Source: Pseudomonas sp. 31-12
GTDB taxonomy: Bacteria; Pseudomonadota; Gammaproteobacteria; Pseudomonadales; Pseudomonadaceae
Length of the DNA: 64,000 bases
Reading direction: 5' to 3'
Assembly (NCBI RefSeq): GCF_003151075.1
Contig: NZ_CP029482.1
Span: forward strand, 806,001 to 870,000
The notes beneath the pieces were generated by a model, which worked only from the letters and a program-made list of their open reading frames with translations, was not told where the DNA came from and ran no database searches. Position 1 is the first letter of the stretch. Each line of letters opens with the position of its first letter. This document shows positions 56,003-64,000 of the stretch, one piece after another. Made by a program: the position numbers and the translations under genes.

Positions 56003-56878
56003 TTACGCCCGGCCCAACACGGTAGTCCACCGCTCCGAAAGCACCACCCCGCCCAACGTCAACAGCCCACCCACCAGGTGATACATCGCCAGCTGTTCAT
56101 GCAGCACCAGCGCCGCAATCAGCGCGGTAATCAACGGCAGCAAATTGAAAAACAGCGTAGTCCGGCTCGGCCCCAGGCGCACCACGGCCTGCATCCACGC
56201 CAGCGGCGCGACCATCGAAGCCAGCAGACAGGCGTAAAGCACCAGCGGAATATTCTGCAAGGTCGGCCCGACCTTCGGTGAAGCGACAAACAATGGAAAC
56301 AGCACCACCACCGCCACCAGCACCTGCAAATACAACAACACCAGCGGCGGCAGGCGCAGCTGCCATTTCTTCAGCAGGGTGCTGTAGATCGCGTAGGCCA
56401 GGGTGGCGATCAGCATCATCGCATCGCCCAGGTTTATCCCGTGCTCGAGCAATGCGCCCAGGCTGCCGGACGACACCACCACCAACACCCCGGCAAACGA
56501 CAGCACCGCGCCAGCCAATGCACCCGCTGTCAGGCGTTGACCGAGGCTGACAATCGCCATGGCCAGCGACATCAACGGCATCAGCGACAGAATGATCCCC
56601 ATGTTGGTGGCCGACGTCAGCGTCGCGGCGAAGTACGCCAGGCTCTGATAGACCGCCATGCCCAGCACGCCAAGGATGAAAATCCTGCCCAGGTTCGGGC
56701 GGATCTGCGGCCAATGCGCGATCACTGGTTTGAGCATGAACGGCGTGAACAGAATCCCGGCCAGCAGCCAGCGGTAGAAACCAATCTCGGCGGGGAAGAT
56801 CGCCCCGGCTGACATCTTGGTGATCACGGTATTGCCGGCCCAAATGAAAATGGCCAGCAGGGGATAAGCGTATTGCAT
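56003..56878 (-). CDS. DMT-family exporter (EamA domains)
   Basis: A 291-residue inner-membrane protein with ten helices in two EamA repeats (about 2-135 and 148-285), for example FIWAGNTVITKMSAGAIFPA and LASMVAPLAWMQAVVRLGPS, the EamA hallmark. It exports small metabolites or drugs; substrate unknown. Divergent from an AraC-type regulator gene with a perfect inverted repeat between. Confidence 0.88.
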   Translation of the reverse strand: MQYAYPLLAIFIWAGNTVITKMSAGAIFPAEIGFYRWLLAGILFTPFMLKPVIAHWPQIRPNLGRIFILGVLGMAVYQSLAYFAATLTSATNMGIILSLMPLMSLAMAIVSLGQRLTAGALAGAVLSFAGVLVVVSSGSLGALLEHGINLGDAMMLIATLAYAIYSTLLKKWQLRLPPLVLLYLQVLVAVVVLFPLFVASPKVGPTLQNIPLVLYACLLASMVAPLAWMQAVVRLGPSRTTLFFNLLPLITALIAALVLHEQLAMYHLVGGLLTLGGVVLSERWTTVLGRA

Positions 56879-56916
56879 CGGGGAAAACCAGATCGTTAAT
56901 GAAGGGCGATTATCCC

Positions 56917-56952
56917 TTGTCTGGATGCGAGCCTATACTTCGATCCAGACAA
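56917..56952. promoter_or_regulatory. Perfect inverted repeat between EamA and AraC genes
   Basis: TTGTCTGGAT (56917-56926) and ATCCAGACAA (56943-56952) around a 16-base centre containing TATACT. Ten-base arms without mismatch in an 84-base divergent region; likely binding site for the AraC-type protein. Confidence 0.6.
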
Positions 56953-56962
56953 CCCGCCCCGG

Positions 56963-57769
56963 ATGACGGACAGCATGACCAGTAAACACATCGACTTGCT
57001 GGATTTCAGCGAGTTGCCGGCCCCGGTCTACTTCCGCTACGCCGATTTTGACGCGCACCGTTTTGCCTCTGCTCATCGTCATCCGTGGGGCACGCTGGAG
57101 TATTCAGCCCACGGCGTGCTGCACATGGACATTGGTGGCAGCCGCTTTATGTCGCCGCCGCAATACGCGGTGTGGGTGCCGCCGCAGACCGAGCACAGCT
57201 TCTACAGCAACCAGCCGATCAACTATCGCGCTGTCTGTCTGGATCCGCTGTTGTGTTGCGATCTGCCGCAACAGGCCTGCACGCTGGCGATCAGCGATAT
57301 TCTCAAGGCCATCCTCAAGGATTTCGCCGCCCGCGATGTGAAGATTCCCGAGCAAGAGGCGGACAAGCGTCTGGCCCAGGTGTTGGTGGACCAGCTGCAA
57401 CAGGCACCCATTCATGAGTGTTACTTGCCCTATGCCAGTAGCCTGGGATTGCTCGGGATCCTGGAAGCCTTGCAGGCCGAGCCCGGCGATAACCGACCTT
57501 TGGCCGACTGGGCTGCGCAAATCCATGTCAGCGAACGCACCCTGGCGCGGCAGTTTGTCCGCGAATTGGGCATGAGTTTCGGCGAGTGGCGGCAACGCTT
57601 GCGGTTTCTGGCGGCCATCGAAGCGCTGGACAGTCACCGCAGCGTTCAGGAGATCGCCTTCGACATGGGCTACAGCACCGGTTCAGCCTTTATTGCGATG
57701 TTTCAACGTCAGGCCGGGTGCACGCCGGAGCAGCATCGACGCAGCCACCTTGAGAGCAGGAAGGTGTAA
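56963..57769 (+). CDS. AraC-family transcriptional regulator
   Basis: A 268-residue protein: N-terminal cupin-like sensing domain (about 20-110, HRHPWGTLEYSAHGVLHMDI) and C-terminal double HTH (about 178-262, with IHVSERTLARQFVRELGMSF and SVQEIAFDMGYSTGSAFIAM). It probably controls the divergent EamA exporter. ATG 56963 is used; ATG 56975 is also possible and neither has a strong ribosome site. Confidence 0.88.
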   Translation: MTDSMTSKHIDLLDFSELPAPVYFRYADFDAHRFASAHRHPWGTLEYSAHGVLHMDIGGSRFMSPPQYAVWVPPQTEHSFYSNQPINYRAVCLDPLLCCDLPQQACTLAISDILKAILKDFAARDVKIPEQEADKRLAQVLVDQLQQAPIHECYLPYASSLGLLGILEALQAEPGDNRPLADWAAQIHVSERTLARQFVRELGMSFGEWRQRLRFLAAIEALDSHRSVQEIAFDMGYSTGSAFIAMFQRQAGCTPEQHRRSHLESRKV

Positions 57770-57833
57770 CAGGCGTTGTCTACACTCCTGATTGAGGCCG
57801 CACCCCTCGGTGCGGCAACAAGGAGAAAACTCC

Positions 57834-58139
57834 ATGAAGATGTTGCGTGTCCCTTTGTTGATGATCGGTTTGCTGCTTTGCGCCCAGGGCTTCGCCGCCA
57901 CTGAGCAACAGAACAAGATGACCACCTGCAATGCCGACGCCACTGCCAAAAGCCTCAAGGGCGACGAGCGCAAAGCCTTCATGAGCACCTGTCTCAAAGC
58001 CGCCCCGGCTGCCAACGACGCGAAAGCCCTGACCCCTCAGCAAGAGAAGATGAAGACCTGCAACGCCACCGCAGCCACCCAGGCTTTGAAAGGCGATGCG
58101 CGTAAAGCCTTCATGAGTGATTGCCTGAAGAAAAAATAG
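57834..58139 (+). CDS. PsiF family protein
   Basis: A 101-residue secreted protein: signal peptide MKMLRVPLLMIGLLLCAQGF with cleavage near AA-TEQQ, then two PsiF repeats of about 35 residues (MTTCNADATAKSLKGDERKA and MKTCNATAATQALKGDARKA), each with two cysteines. PsiF was named as a phosphate-starvation-inducible product in E. coli; its function is unknown. AAGGAG at 57820-57825. I saw no clear Pho box upstream. Confidence 0.88.
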   Translation: MKMLRVPLLMIGLLLCAQGFAATEQQNKMTTCNADATAKSLKGDERKAFMSTCLKAAPAANDAKALTPQQEKMKTCNATAATQALKGDARKAFMSDCLKKK

Positions 58140-58180
58140 ATCACTGAGCCATAGGGGGCGGCAGATTGTGGCGGCTGTGA

Positions 58181-58264
58181 GGGCCTCTTCGCGAGCACGC
58201 TCGCTCCCACATGAGTCCTGCGAACACAGAACCATTGTGAGAGCGGGCTTGCTCGCGAAGAGAC
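58181..58264. repeat. REP pair
   Basis: GGGCCTCTTCGCGAGCACGC and GAGAGCGGGCTTGCTCGCGAAG; arms are more diverged than most in this window. Lies in the 246-base gap between psiF and the AI-2E family gene. Confidence 0.85.
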
Positions 58265-58385
58265 CGGCATGGCCGCTACAAAAATTCACCCACGCCCCAC
58301 TAAGGTCCACCTACACAATCCCTAGTGCTGGCATCCGAACGCTGGCAGACTGCCAATCCTTTTACGCCGTTCGTTTTGAGGCTGT

Positions 58386-59399
58386 ATGCCAACGTTTTCT
58401 CAACGCCAAGTTTTGCTGCTGATCAGTTGGGTCATCATCTTTGGTGGTTTGCTGCTGGTGATCCCGTTGCGCCTGCTGCCCAGCCTGTTGGCCGGGCTGC
58501 TGGTGTTCGAACTGGTCAACATGCTCACCCCGCAATTGCAGCGACTGATCGAAGGCCGGCGCGCGCGCTGGCTGGCGGTGGCGCTGTTGGGGACTCTGGT
58601 GGTCAGCGTGTTGACGCTGATCTTTGCCGGTGCCATCAGCTTTCTATTGCACGAAGCGGAAAACCCCGGGGCGTCCCTCGACAAATTCATGCACGTGGTT
58701 GACCGCGCGCGCGGGCAACTGCCGCCGTTCATCGACGCCTATCTGCCCGCCAGTGCCGCCGAGTTCCGCGTGGCCATCGGCGAGTGGATGAGCAAACACC
58801 TGAGCGACTTGCAACTGGTCGGCAAGGACGCGGCGCACATGTTTGTGACGCTGCTGATCGGCATGGTGCTCGGGGCGATCATCGCCTTGCAGCGCATACC
58901 AGACCTGACCAAGCGCAAGCCGCTGGCCGCCGCGTTGTTCGATCGCCTGCACCTGTTGGTCCAGGCGTTTCGCAACATCGTGTTCGCGCAGATCAAGATT
59001 TCCCTGCTCAACACCTTCTTCACCGGGATTTTCCTGGCGGTAATCCTGCCGATGTTCGGCATCAAGCTGCCGCTGACCAAGACCCTGATCGTGCTGACCT
59101 TCCTGCTCGGCCTGTTGCCGGTGATCGGCAACCTGATGTCGAACACGCTGATCACCATTGTCGGGTTGTCGCTGTCGATCTGGGTCGCCATGGCGGCGCT
59201 GGGTTATCTGATTTTTATCCACAAGCTCGAATACTTCCTCAACGCGCGCATTGTCGGCGGGCAGATCAGCGCCAAGTCGTGGGAGTTGCTGTTGGCAATG
59301 CTGGTGTTCGAGGCCGCGTTCGGCCTGCCGGGGGTGGTGGCGGGGCCGATTTATTACGCGTATCTGAAGAGCGAGCTGAAGCAGGTGGGGATGGTTTGA
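58386..59399 (+). CDS. AI-2E family transporter (PerM/UPF0118)
   Basis: A 337-residue inner-membrane protein with about eight helices. Features: ISWVIIFGGLLLVIPLRLLP at the start, LIGMVLGAIIALQRIPD, and the C-terminal VFEAAFGLPGVVAGPIYYAY typical of UPF0118. Members move AI-2, Na+/H+ or peptides; substrate unknown. Long linker after TM2 contains a charged helical region (LHEAENPGASLDKFMHVVDR). Confidence 0.85.
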   Translation: MPTFSQRQVLLLISWVIIFGGLLLVIPLRLLPSLLAGLLVFELVNMLTPQLQRLIEGRRARWLAVALLGTLVVSVLTLIFAGAISFLLHEAENPGASLDKFMHVVDRARGQLPPFIDAYLPASAAEFRVAIGEWMSKHLSDLQLVGKDAAHMFVTLLIGMVLGAIIALQRIPDLTKRKPLAAALFDRLHLLVQAFRNIVFAQIKISLLNTFFTGIFLAVILPMFGIKLPLTKTLIVLTFLLGLLPVIGNLMSNTLITIVGLSLSIWVAMAALGYLIFIHKLEYFLNARIVGGQISAKSWELLLAMLVFEAAFGLPGVVAGPIYYAYLKSELKQVGMV

Positions 59400-59427
59400 T
59401 CCGAGAGATGTGTTGCCTGATCTGACG

Positions 59428-59505
59428 CCATCGCTAGCAGGCTAGCTCCCACACTGGTTTTGTGAACACCACAGATCCAATGTGGGAGCTAGCCTGCTAG
59501 CGATG
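59428..59505. repeat. REP pair, GCTAGCAGGCTAGC variant
   Basis: ATCGCTAGCAGGCTAGCTCC and its inverse GGAGCTAGCCTGCTAGCGAT. The core differs from the usual GCTTGCTCGCG but keeps the GTGGGAGC flank, so it looks like a variant family. Between convergent genes. Confidence 0.88.
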
Positions 59506-59524
59506 GGTGCACCCCGGTTTCGGG

Positions 59525-60799
59525 TCAGTCCATCGGGCCGTAACGCTTGGCCGCCTCAATCGCCAACCCGCTGCCAATACTGCCAAAGATGTTCCCTTCC
59601 ACATGCCGAGCATTCGGCAACATCGCCGACACGCTGTTGCGCAGCGCCGGAATCCCGCTCGAACCGCCGGTGAAAAACACCGTATCGACCTGATCGACGC
59701 GCACGTTGGCGTCGTTCAGCAGTTGGGTCACGCTGTTGCGCACGCGCTCCAGCAGGTTGTCGATGGCCGATTCGAACAGTGCCCGGCTCAGATCCACGCT
59801 CAAACCCGGCTCGATGCGGTCCAGCGGCACGTGGCGGCTGTCGGCGTGGGTCAGCTGGATCTTGGTTTCTTCCACTTCCATGGCCAGCCAATGCCCGGCG
59901 CGCTGGTCGATCAGCTTGAACAGGCGATCGATACCGCCGGTGTCTTCGATGTCGTAACGCATGCTGCCCAGGGCCAAAGTCGACTTCTGCGAGTACACCG
60001 AGTTGATGGTGTGCCAGGTCGCCAGGTTCATGTGGTGGCTGGTCGGCATGTAGGCGCCGCTCTTCATGCGGCTGCCGTAGCCGAACAGCGGCATCAGGCC
60101 TTGCAGGCTCAGCTGTTTGTCGAAATCGGTCCCGCCGATGTGCACGCCGCCGGTGGCGAGGATGTCATCGTGACGGTTGTCGTGGGTGCGGCGCTCCGGG
60201 GACAGGCGCACCAGCGAGAAGTCGGAAGTACCACCGCCGATGTCGACGATCAGCACCAGCTCTTCTTTTTCGATGGTTGACTCGTAATCGAACGCCGCTG
60301 CGATCGGTTCGTACTGGAACGACACATCCTTGAAGCCGATGGCCCGGGCCACGTCCACCAAGGTGTTCTCGGCTTCCTGGTCGGCCATTTCATCGTCGTC
60401 GACGAAGAACACCGGCCGACCCAGCACCACTTCCTCGAATTCCCGACCGGCGGCCGTCTCGGCGCGCTTCTTCAACTGGCCGATGAACAGGCCGAGCAGG
60501 TCCTTGAACGGCATCGCCGTGCCGAGGACGCTGGTGTCGTGCTTGATCAGCTTGGAACCCAGCAGGCTCTTGAGCGAGCGCATCAGCCGGCCTTCGTAGC
60601 CTTCCAGGTACTCGTGCAGCGCCAGACGGCCGTATACCGGGCGGCGTTCTTCCATATTGAAGAAGACCACCGAGGGCAGGGTGATCTTGTCGTCCTCCAG
60701 CGCGATCAGCGTTTCCATGCCGGGGCGCAGCCAGCCGACGGTGGAGTTGGACGTGCCGAAGTCGATACCACAGGCACGGGCTGGAGATGCGTTTTTCAT
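59525..60799 (-). CDS. yegD: Hsp70-family protein YegD-like
   Basis: A 424-residue actin-fold ATPase without the C-terminal substrate-binding domain of DnaK. Nucleotide-binding motifs are GIDFGTSNSTVG (11-22), VDIGGGTSDFSLV and FFTGGSSGIPALRNSV. YegD proteins are DnaK paralogues of unknown role. It is divergent from cbpA-cbpM, so the chaperone genes cluster. Confidence 0.9.
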   Translation of the reverse strand: MKNASPARACGIDFGTSNSTVGWLRPGMETLIALEDDKITLPSVVFFNMEERRPVYGRLALHEYLEGYEGRLMRSLKSLLGSKLIKHDTSVLGTAMPFKDLLGLFIGQLKKRAETAAGREFEEVVLGRPVFFVDDDEMADQEAENTLVDVARAIGFKDVSFQYEPIAAAFDYESTIEKEELVLIVDIGGGTSDFSLVRLSPERRTHDNRHDDILATGGVHIGGTDFDKQLSLQGLMPLFGYGSRMKSGAYMPTSHHMNLATWHTINSVYSQKSTLALGSMRYDIEDTGGIDRLFKLIDQRAGHWLAMEVEETKIQLTHADSRHVPLDRIEPGLSVDLSRALFESAIDNLLERVRNSVTQLLNDANVRVDQVDTVFFTGGSSGIPALRNSVSAMLPNARHVEGNIFGSIGSGLAIEAAKRYGPMD

Positions 60800-60895
60800 G
60801 TCTTTCGAGTTCCGGTTAAAAAACGGCCGCGCAGTGTATGTCAGTGCGGCGAATATTCGAAGGCCGACTATCCGCTAAATCTCGTTGATTGGCGC

Positions 60896-60922
60896 CTTGT
60901 AAAGACGGCGAGATGCCCCAAA
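60896..60922 (+). promoter_or_regulatory. Putative sigma-32 promoter upstream of cbpA
   Basis: CTTGTAA, 13 bases, CCCCAAA resembles the heat-shock consensus CTTGAAA-N13-CCCCATW with two mismatches. It lies about 175 bases before cbpA in the divergent yegD-cbpA region. Inference from pattern only. Confidence 0.45.
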
Positions 60923-61097
60923 CTTGTCTGCATTGCACTTGGCAGCCATCGGACGGTCGCAAGAACCATCCTGCGCTGCCGATAAACTTCTGATGCGCTA
61001 CCCGGTCACAACCTTGAGATCGGTCAACCCGCCGTCTGCCAATGAGCGCAGACTGCCGGTAGTGGCGCGATTTTGATAACGGATGGTGATGCCCTCG

Positions 61098-62045
61098 ATG
61101 GACTTCAAAGACTATTACAAGATTCTCGGTGTGGAGCCGACCGCGGACGATAAGACCATTAAGGCGGCTTATCGCAAGCTGGCGCGCAAATACCACCCCG
61201 ATGTCAGCAAGGAAAAGGATGCCGAGGCCAAGTTCAAGGACGCCTCGGAGGCCTATGAAGCGCTGAAAAGCGCCGACAAACGCGCCGAATATGACGACTT
61301 GCGCAAATACGGCCAGCACGGCCAACCGTTCCAGGGCCCGCCGGGTTGGCAGGGTCGTGGCGGCGGTGGTTTCGGTGGCGGTCAGGACACGGGCGATTTC
61401 TCGGACTTCTTCAGTTCGATCTTCGGCAACCGTGGTCCTGGTTTTGGTGGTGGACAGTCGGGCCGCAGCGCCGGGCGTCGAGGGCAAGACGTGGAAATGG
61501 AACTTGGGATTTTCCTGGAAGAAACCCTCTCGAACGAGTCGAAGAAGGTCACCTTCCAAGTGCCGCAGTACAACGCTGCCGGCCAGCATGTCAGCAACAC
61601 CAGCAAAAGCCTGAACGTGAAAATTCCGGCCGGCGTGACCGACGGCGAGCGCATCCGCCTCAAGGGCCAGGGTGCACCGGGCATCGGTGGCGGCGCCAAT
61701 GGCGACCTGTTCCTGATCATTCGCTTCGCGCCGCACCCCAAGTTCGACGTTGAAGGCGAGAACCTGATCATTACCTTGCCGCTGGCGCCGTGGGAATTGG
61801 CACTGGGCACCGAAGTGGCAGTGCCTACACTGACAGGCAAGATCAACCTCAAGGTGCCGGCCGGTAGCCAGAACGGCCAGCGCATGCGCGCCAAGGGGCA
61901 CGGTCTGCTGAACAAGGCGGGCGAACGCGGCTTCCTGTTCGTGCAATTGAAGGCGGTCATGCCCAAGACCTCGAGCGATGAGGTCAAGGCGTTGTGGCAG
62001 CAGTTGGCAGAAAAAGCTGCGTTCAACCCGAGAGAAAACTTCTGA
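61098..62045 (+). CDS. cbpA: Curved DNA-binding protein / DnaJ-family co-chaperone CbpA
   Basis: A 315-residue DnaJ homologue. The J domain (about 4-70) has the HPD motif at 33-35, followed by a Gly-rich linker ([20 protein letters not shown]) and the two C-terminal substrate-binding domains ([39 protein letters not shown]). No zinc-finger domain, as in CbpA. It stimulates DnaK and in E. coli also binds curved DNA. Start could be 61083, 61089 or 61098; I prefer 61098 ([12 protein letters not shown]). cbpM follows. Confidence 0.94.
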   Translation: MDFKDYYKILGVEPTADDKTIKAAYRKLARKYHPDVSKEKDAEAKFKDASEAYEALKSADKRAEYDDLRKYGQHGQPFQGPPGWQGRGGGGFGGGQDTGDFSDFFSSIFGNRGPGFGGGQSGRSAGRRGQDVEMELGIFLEETLSNESKKVTFQVPQYNAAGQHVSNTSKSLNVKIPAGVTDGERIRLKGQGAPGIGGGANGDLFLIIRFAPHPKFDVEGENLIITLPLAPWELALGTEVAVPTLTGKINLKVPAGSQNGQRMRAKGHGLLNKAGERGFLFVQLKAVMPKTSSDEVKALWQQLAEKAAFNPRENF

Positions 62046-62068
62046 TCCAAGAGACGGAGTAGCCCATC

Positions 62069-62374
62069 ATGAGCAACCCCCTGATCGTTCAACTGGACAT
62101 GGCAGAATTCTGTGAGGCGACCGACCTGTCGGACGTCTACGTGATCGAAATCGTCGAGCACGGCATCCTCGAACCTCAGGGCAAGCAGCCCAAGGATTGG
62201 CGTTTCAACGATTACGAACTGGCCCTGGCCAAGCGCGCCGCCAAGCTGCGGCGTGATCTGGAGCTGGAGTGGGAAGGCGTCGCCTTGGCGCTGGACCTGC
62301 TGGAAGAGGTCCAGCAACTGCGGGCTGAGAACCGGATGCTCAAGCAGCGGTTGGGGCGGTTGGTGGTCGAGTAG
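62069..62374 (+). CDS. cbpM: CbpA modulator CbpM
   Basis: A 101-residue MerR-HTH-like protein (YVIEIVEHGILEPQGKQPKD, DYELALAKRAAKLRRDLELE) that binds the J domain of CbpA and blocks its interaction with DnaK. It starts 23 bases after cbpA with GACGGAG upstream, and the pair is conserved. Confidence 0.92.
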   Translation: MSNPLIVQLDMAEFCEATDLSDVYVIEIVEHGILEPQGKQPKDWRFNDYELALAKRAAKLRRDLELEWEGVALALDLLEEVQQLRAENRMLKQRLGRLVVE

Positions 62375-62406
62375 CTGGCCTGAGGTTTTGTGTCGTTTGA
62401 CATGGC

Positions 62407-62499
62407 CCCTTCGCGAGCAAGCTCGCTCCCACAGGGATCTCTGTCGTTCACATATTCTGCATTCACAGAAAAAACGGTGGGAGCGGGTTGCCCGCGATG
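62407..62499. repeat. REP pair
   Basis: CTTCGCGAGCAAGCTCGCTCC and GGGAGCGGGTTGCCCGCGAT, the right arm missing two bases of the usual core. Between convergent cbpM and kinase genes. Confidence 0.88.
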
Positions 62500-62522
62500 A
62501 ACGATGACGCGGTCTCACCCCG

Positions 62523-63680
62523 TCAGATCTTGCGCGGCAACACCACGGTAAACAGCGTGCCATCCGCCTCACTGGAACTGACCTCGATCGTTCCTCTGTG
62601 CGCATCGACCACTTCCTTGACGATAAACAATCCCAGGCCAAGGCTCGTGGAGGGCTGGCCGAGTTCCTCGTCAGCGCTGCGCACCAGCGGATCGAAAATC
62701 GTGCCGATCGCGTCTTCGGAAATCGGAGCGCCGTAGTTATGCACCGTCAGGCGGACTGTGTCTGGCTCGCCTGTCAGGGTCAGCGTCACATCACGTGTGT
62801 TCAAGCCATGCTGCAAGGCGTTGCCGATCAGGTTCTGCAGCAGTTGAGCCACCCGCCCGGCATCCCAGGCACCTCGGGTATCGCCCTTTACGTTGACCGT
62901 CGGATCGCACTCCGGATTACCGGCGCAGGCTTCGGCAATCGCCGCCTGTACGGCATCGGCCAAGTCCATCGGCGCCGGTTCGATCGGCAGGCTTTTACCC
63001 AGGCGACTGCGCACCAGTTCCAGCAAATCACTGACCATCGCCGCCATGTGTCGCGCGCCATGCTTGATATTGACCGCGCAGGCCAGTGCATCGCCTTCAA
63101 GCGTGGTTTTGCGTAGCAGCAATTCGGTGGACATGCTCACCGCTTGCAACGGTGCCCGAAGGTCGTGCCCAAGGATCGCCAGAAAGATGTCCCGTGAGCG
63201 ATTGACCTGTTCGGCATAAGCAGCGGTCGATTCGGCAAGGGCTTCGTCGATCGCTTCGTTGAAACGGATCATGTCCTGGAAGTAATTCAGGTCCGGCGAC
63301 TCCAGGCTGCCGACCCACAACCGAATCACACAGGCCCGCAGATGACGGAATTCGCTGGTCATCTGCACCAGGTCGAAGCCCACGGTGTGCCGCAATTCGC
63401 CATGGCTGGCGCCCGCTTCATCCAGGCTCGGGGTTTTTTCCGGGCCTTCGCCCTTGGCCTTGGCCATCTGTTCGCGGGTGGTTTGCGCGGTGGTCATGTC
63501 TCGCGCCGCGGCCAACAAAATGGCCTTGGCGTGATCGCGCAAGGCGACCCGGTCCATGGTTTCGGCGGCCGGGGTGATCGTTCTGGCGAATTGTTCCCAT
63601 TCATCGACGATACGGTCCACGTGTTGCCTGATGAATTCGGATAAGCGCATGGCCGTTACCTGGCTGGAAATTCTGGGCAT
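62523..63680 (-). CDS. Sensor histidine kinase with RsbRD-like N-terminal domain
   Basis: A 385-residue cytoplasmic kinase. N-terminal helical domain (about 13-155, FIRQHVDRIVDEWEQFARTI) resembles RsbT co-antagonist sensors. H-box ILGHDLRAPLQAV has phospho-acceptor H172; N-box LLQNLIGNALQHG, F-box region FDPLVRS and G2-box LGLGLFIVKEVV complete the ATPase domain. No membrane segments. ATG 63680 has AAGGGG upstream; 63650 is an alternative. No response regulator adjoins it. Confidence 0.9.
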   Translation of the reverse strand: MPRISSQVTAMRLSEFIRQHVDRIVDEWEQFARTITPAAETMDRVALRDHAKAILLAAARDMTTAQTTREQMAKAKGEGPEKTPSLDEAGASHGELRHTVGFDLVQMTSEFRHLRACVIRLWVGSLESPDLNYFQDMIRFNEAIDEALAESTAAYAEQVNRSRDIFLAILGHDLRAPLQAVSMSTELLLRKTTLEGDALACAVNIKHGARHMAAMVSDLLELVRSRLGKSLPIEPAPMDLADAVQAAIAEACAGNPECDPTVNVKGDTRGAWDAGRVAQLLQNLIGNALQHGLNTRDVTLTLTGEPDTVRLTVHNYGAPISEDAIGTIFDPLVRSADEELGQPSTSLGLGLFIVKEVVDAHRGTIEVSSSEADGTLFTVVLPRKI

Positions 63681-63888
63681 CTTATCCCCTTTACCGACGG
63701 GTAAGAACTACCGCTGACAAACCGGATCATGCCTGCGCTTTGTGCGGGTGGTATTTAGTTGTTTTTTAGATTCTGAACCTGGATGTTGTTGTATGTTTTG
63801 TCGCTGTTTTTCAGCAGTAATTTAAACTTTTGTTTTTGTTGGTATTGACTAAGCTGGGTGCTCTTTTGGCCGCATAAGGATATGCGCA

Positions 63889-64000
63889 ATGAATGAGTTA
63901 TCAGAAGATCCACTTGTTGATGTTTATCCGGAAGTAAACACCAGCGAGAACGTTTATGCGAATTATCTTGCAACTAAAGTTCCCGGTGTCATTAAAAAAC
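63889..64000 (+). CDS. Unidentified gene, 5' end only
   Basis: The frame begins MNELSEDPLVDVYPEVNTSE, followed by NVYANYLATKVPGVIKK, and runs off the window end. AAGGAT at 63876-63881 is well placed. The gene and its upstream region (63720-63888, with runs of T and A) are far more AT-rich than the flanking genes, which suggests horizontal acquisition. The 37 visible residues are not enough to assign a family; a large toxin or effector is one possibility among several. Confidence 0.5.
   Translation, partial: MNELSEDPLVDVYPEVNTSENVYANYLATKVPGVIKK

Noticed and set aside
57770..57833. Pho box before psiF
   Set aside because: No CTGTCAC direct repeat is visible, so phosphate control is not supported by the sequence.
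60816..61946. 376-residue frame antisense to cbpA
   Set aside because: Shadow of cbpA, whose HPD motif and CbpM neighbour make it certain.

Overview
This window is a chromosomal segment of a Pseudomonas, most likely of the P. fluorescens group. The support is: the conserved blocks hflC-hisZ-purA, rnr-rlmB-rpsF-rpsR-rplI-dnaB and ureEFG; azurin; amaA/amaB lysine catabolism genes; and 16 paired REP palindromes of the GGGAGCGGGCTTGCTCGCG type and its variants, scattered between genes. From memory the gene order broadly follows P. aeruginosa PA4941 down to PA4880, with insertions and losses. There is no rRNA, CRISPR array, transposase or recognisable prophage.

Layout. 1-5.4 kb: end of hflC, hisZ, purA and a chemoreceptor. 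5.5-8.2 kb: a two-gene ferric iron ABC importer (permease and binding protein, no ATPase) behind a Fur-like palindrome. 8.4-8.9 kb: two tandem identical tRNA-Leu(CAG) units, each with its own promoter and terminator. 9.0-16.3 kb: RNA processing, ribosomal protein and replication genes (rnr, rlmB, rpsF, rpsR, a membrane protein, rplI, dnaB). 16.6-18.9 kb: radical SAM protein YgiQ. 19.3-26.0 kb: a three-gene cluster of transglutaminase-DUF2126, circularly permuted ATP-grasp/alpha-E fusion, and a second transglutaminase. This is the best candidate for a poorly described biochemical system. 26.2-30.2 kb: a small basic protein, LOG, azurin, nadE and pncB.

30.2-33.3 kb is an AT-richer accessory block: two very small genes, an alanine/glycine-type Na+ symporter and a divergent HTH regulator with a perfect palindrome between them. 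33.4-42.8 kb is a lysine/pipecolate catabolic unit (LysR regulator, amaB, amaA) followed by a five-gene branched-chain-type amino acid ABC importer behind a textbook sigma-54 promoter. 42.8-43.6 kb is non-coding and holds a cluster of DnaA-box-like nonamers. 43.6-49.2 kb: a YdfG-type reductase, an AGE-family epimerase, hupE/ureJ and ureG, ureF, ureE without structural urease genes, and a DesT-like TetR. 49.4-55.0 kb: a secreted 14-residue-repeat protein, an AsmA-family protein, a ferritin-like protein, and a LysR/azoreductase/SMR exporter locus. 55.1-64 kb: a cytoplasmic-looking lipase, an EamA exporter with divergent AraC regulator and a perfect operator-like repeat, psiF, an AI-2E family permease, the chaperone group yegD / cbpA-cbpM, a histidine kinase, and the start of an AT-rich unidentified gene cut by the window end.

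Coordinates and starts were read by eye. Gene names rest on motif and sequence recognition, not on a search.
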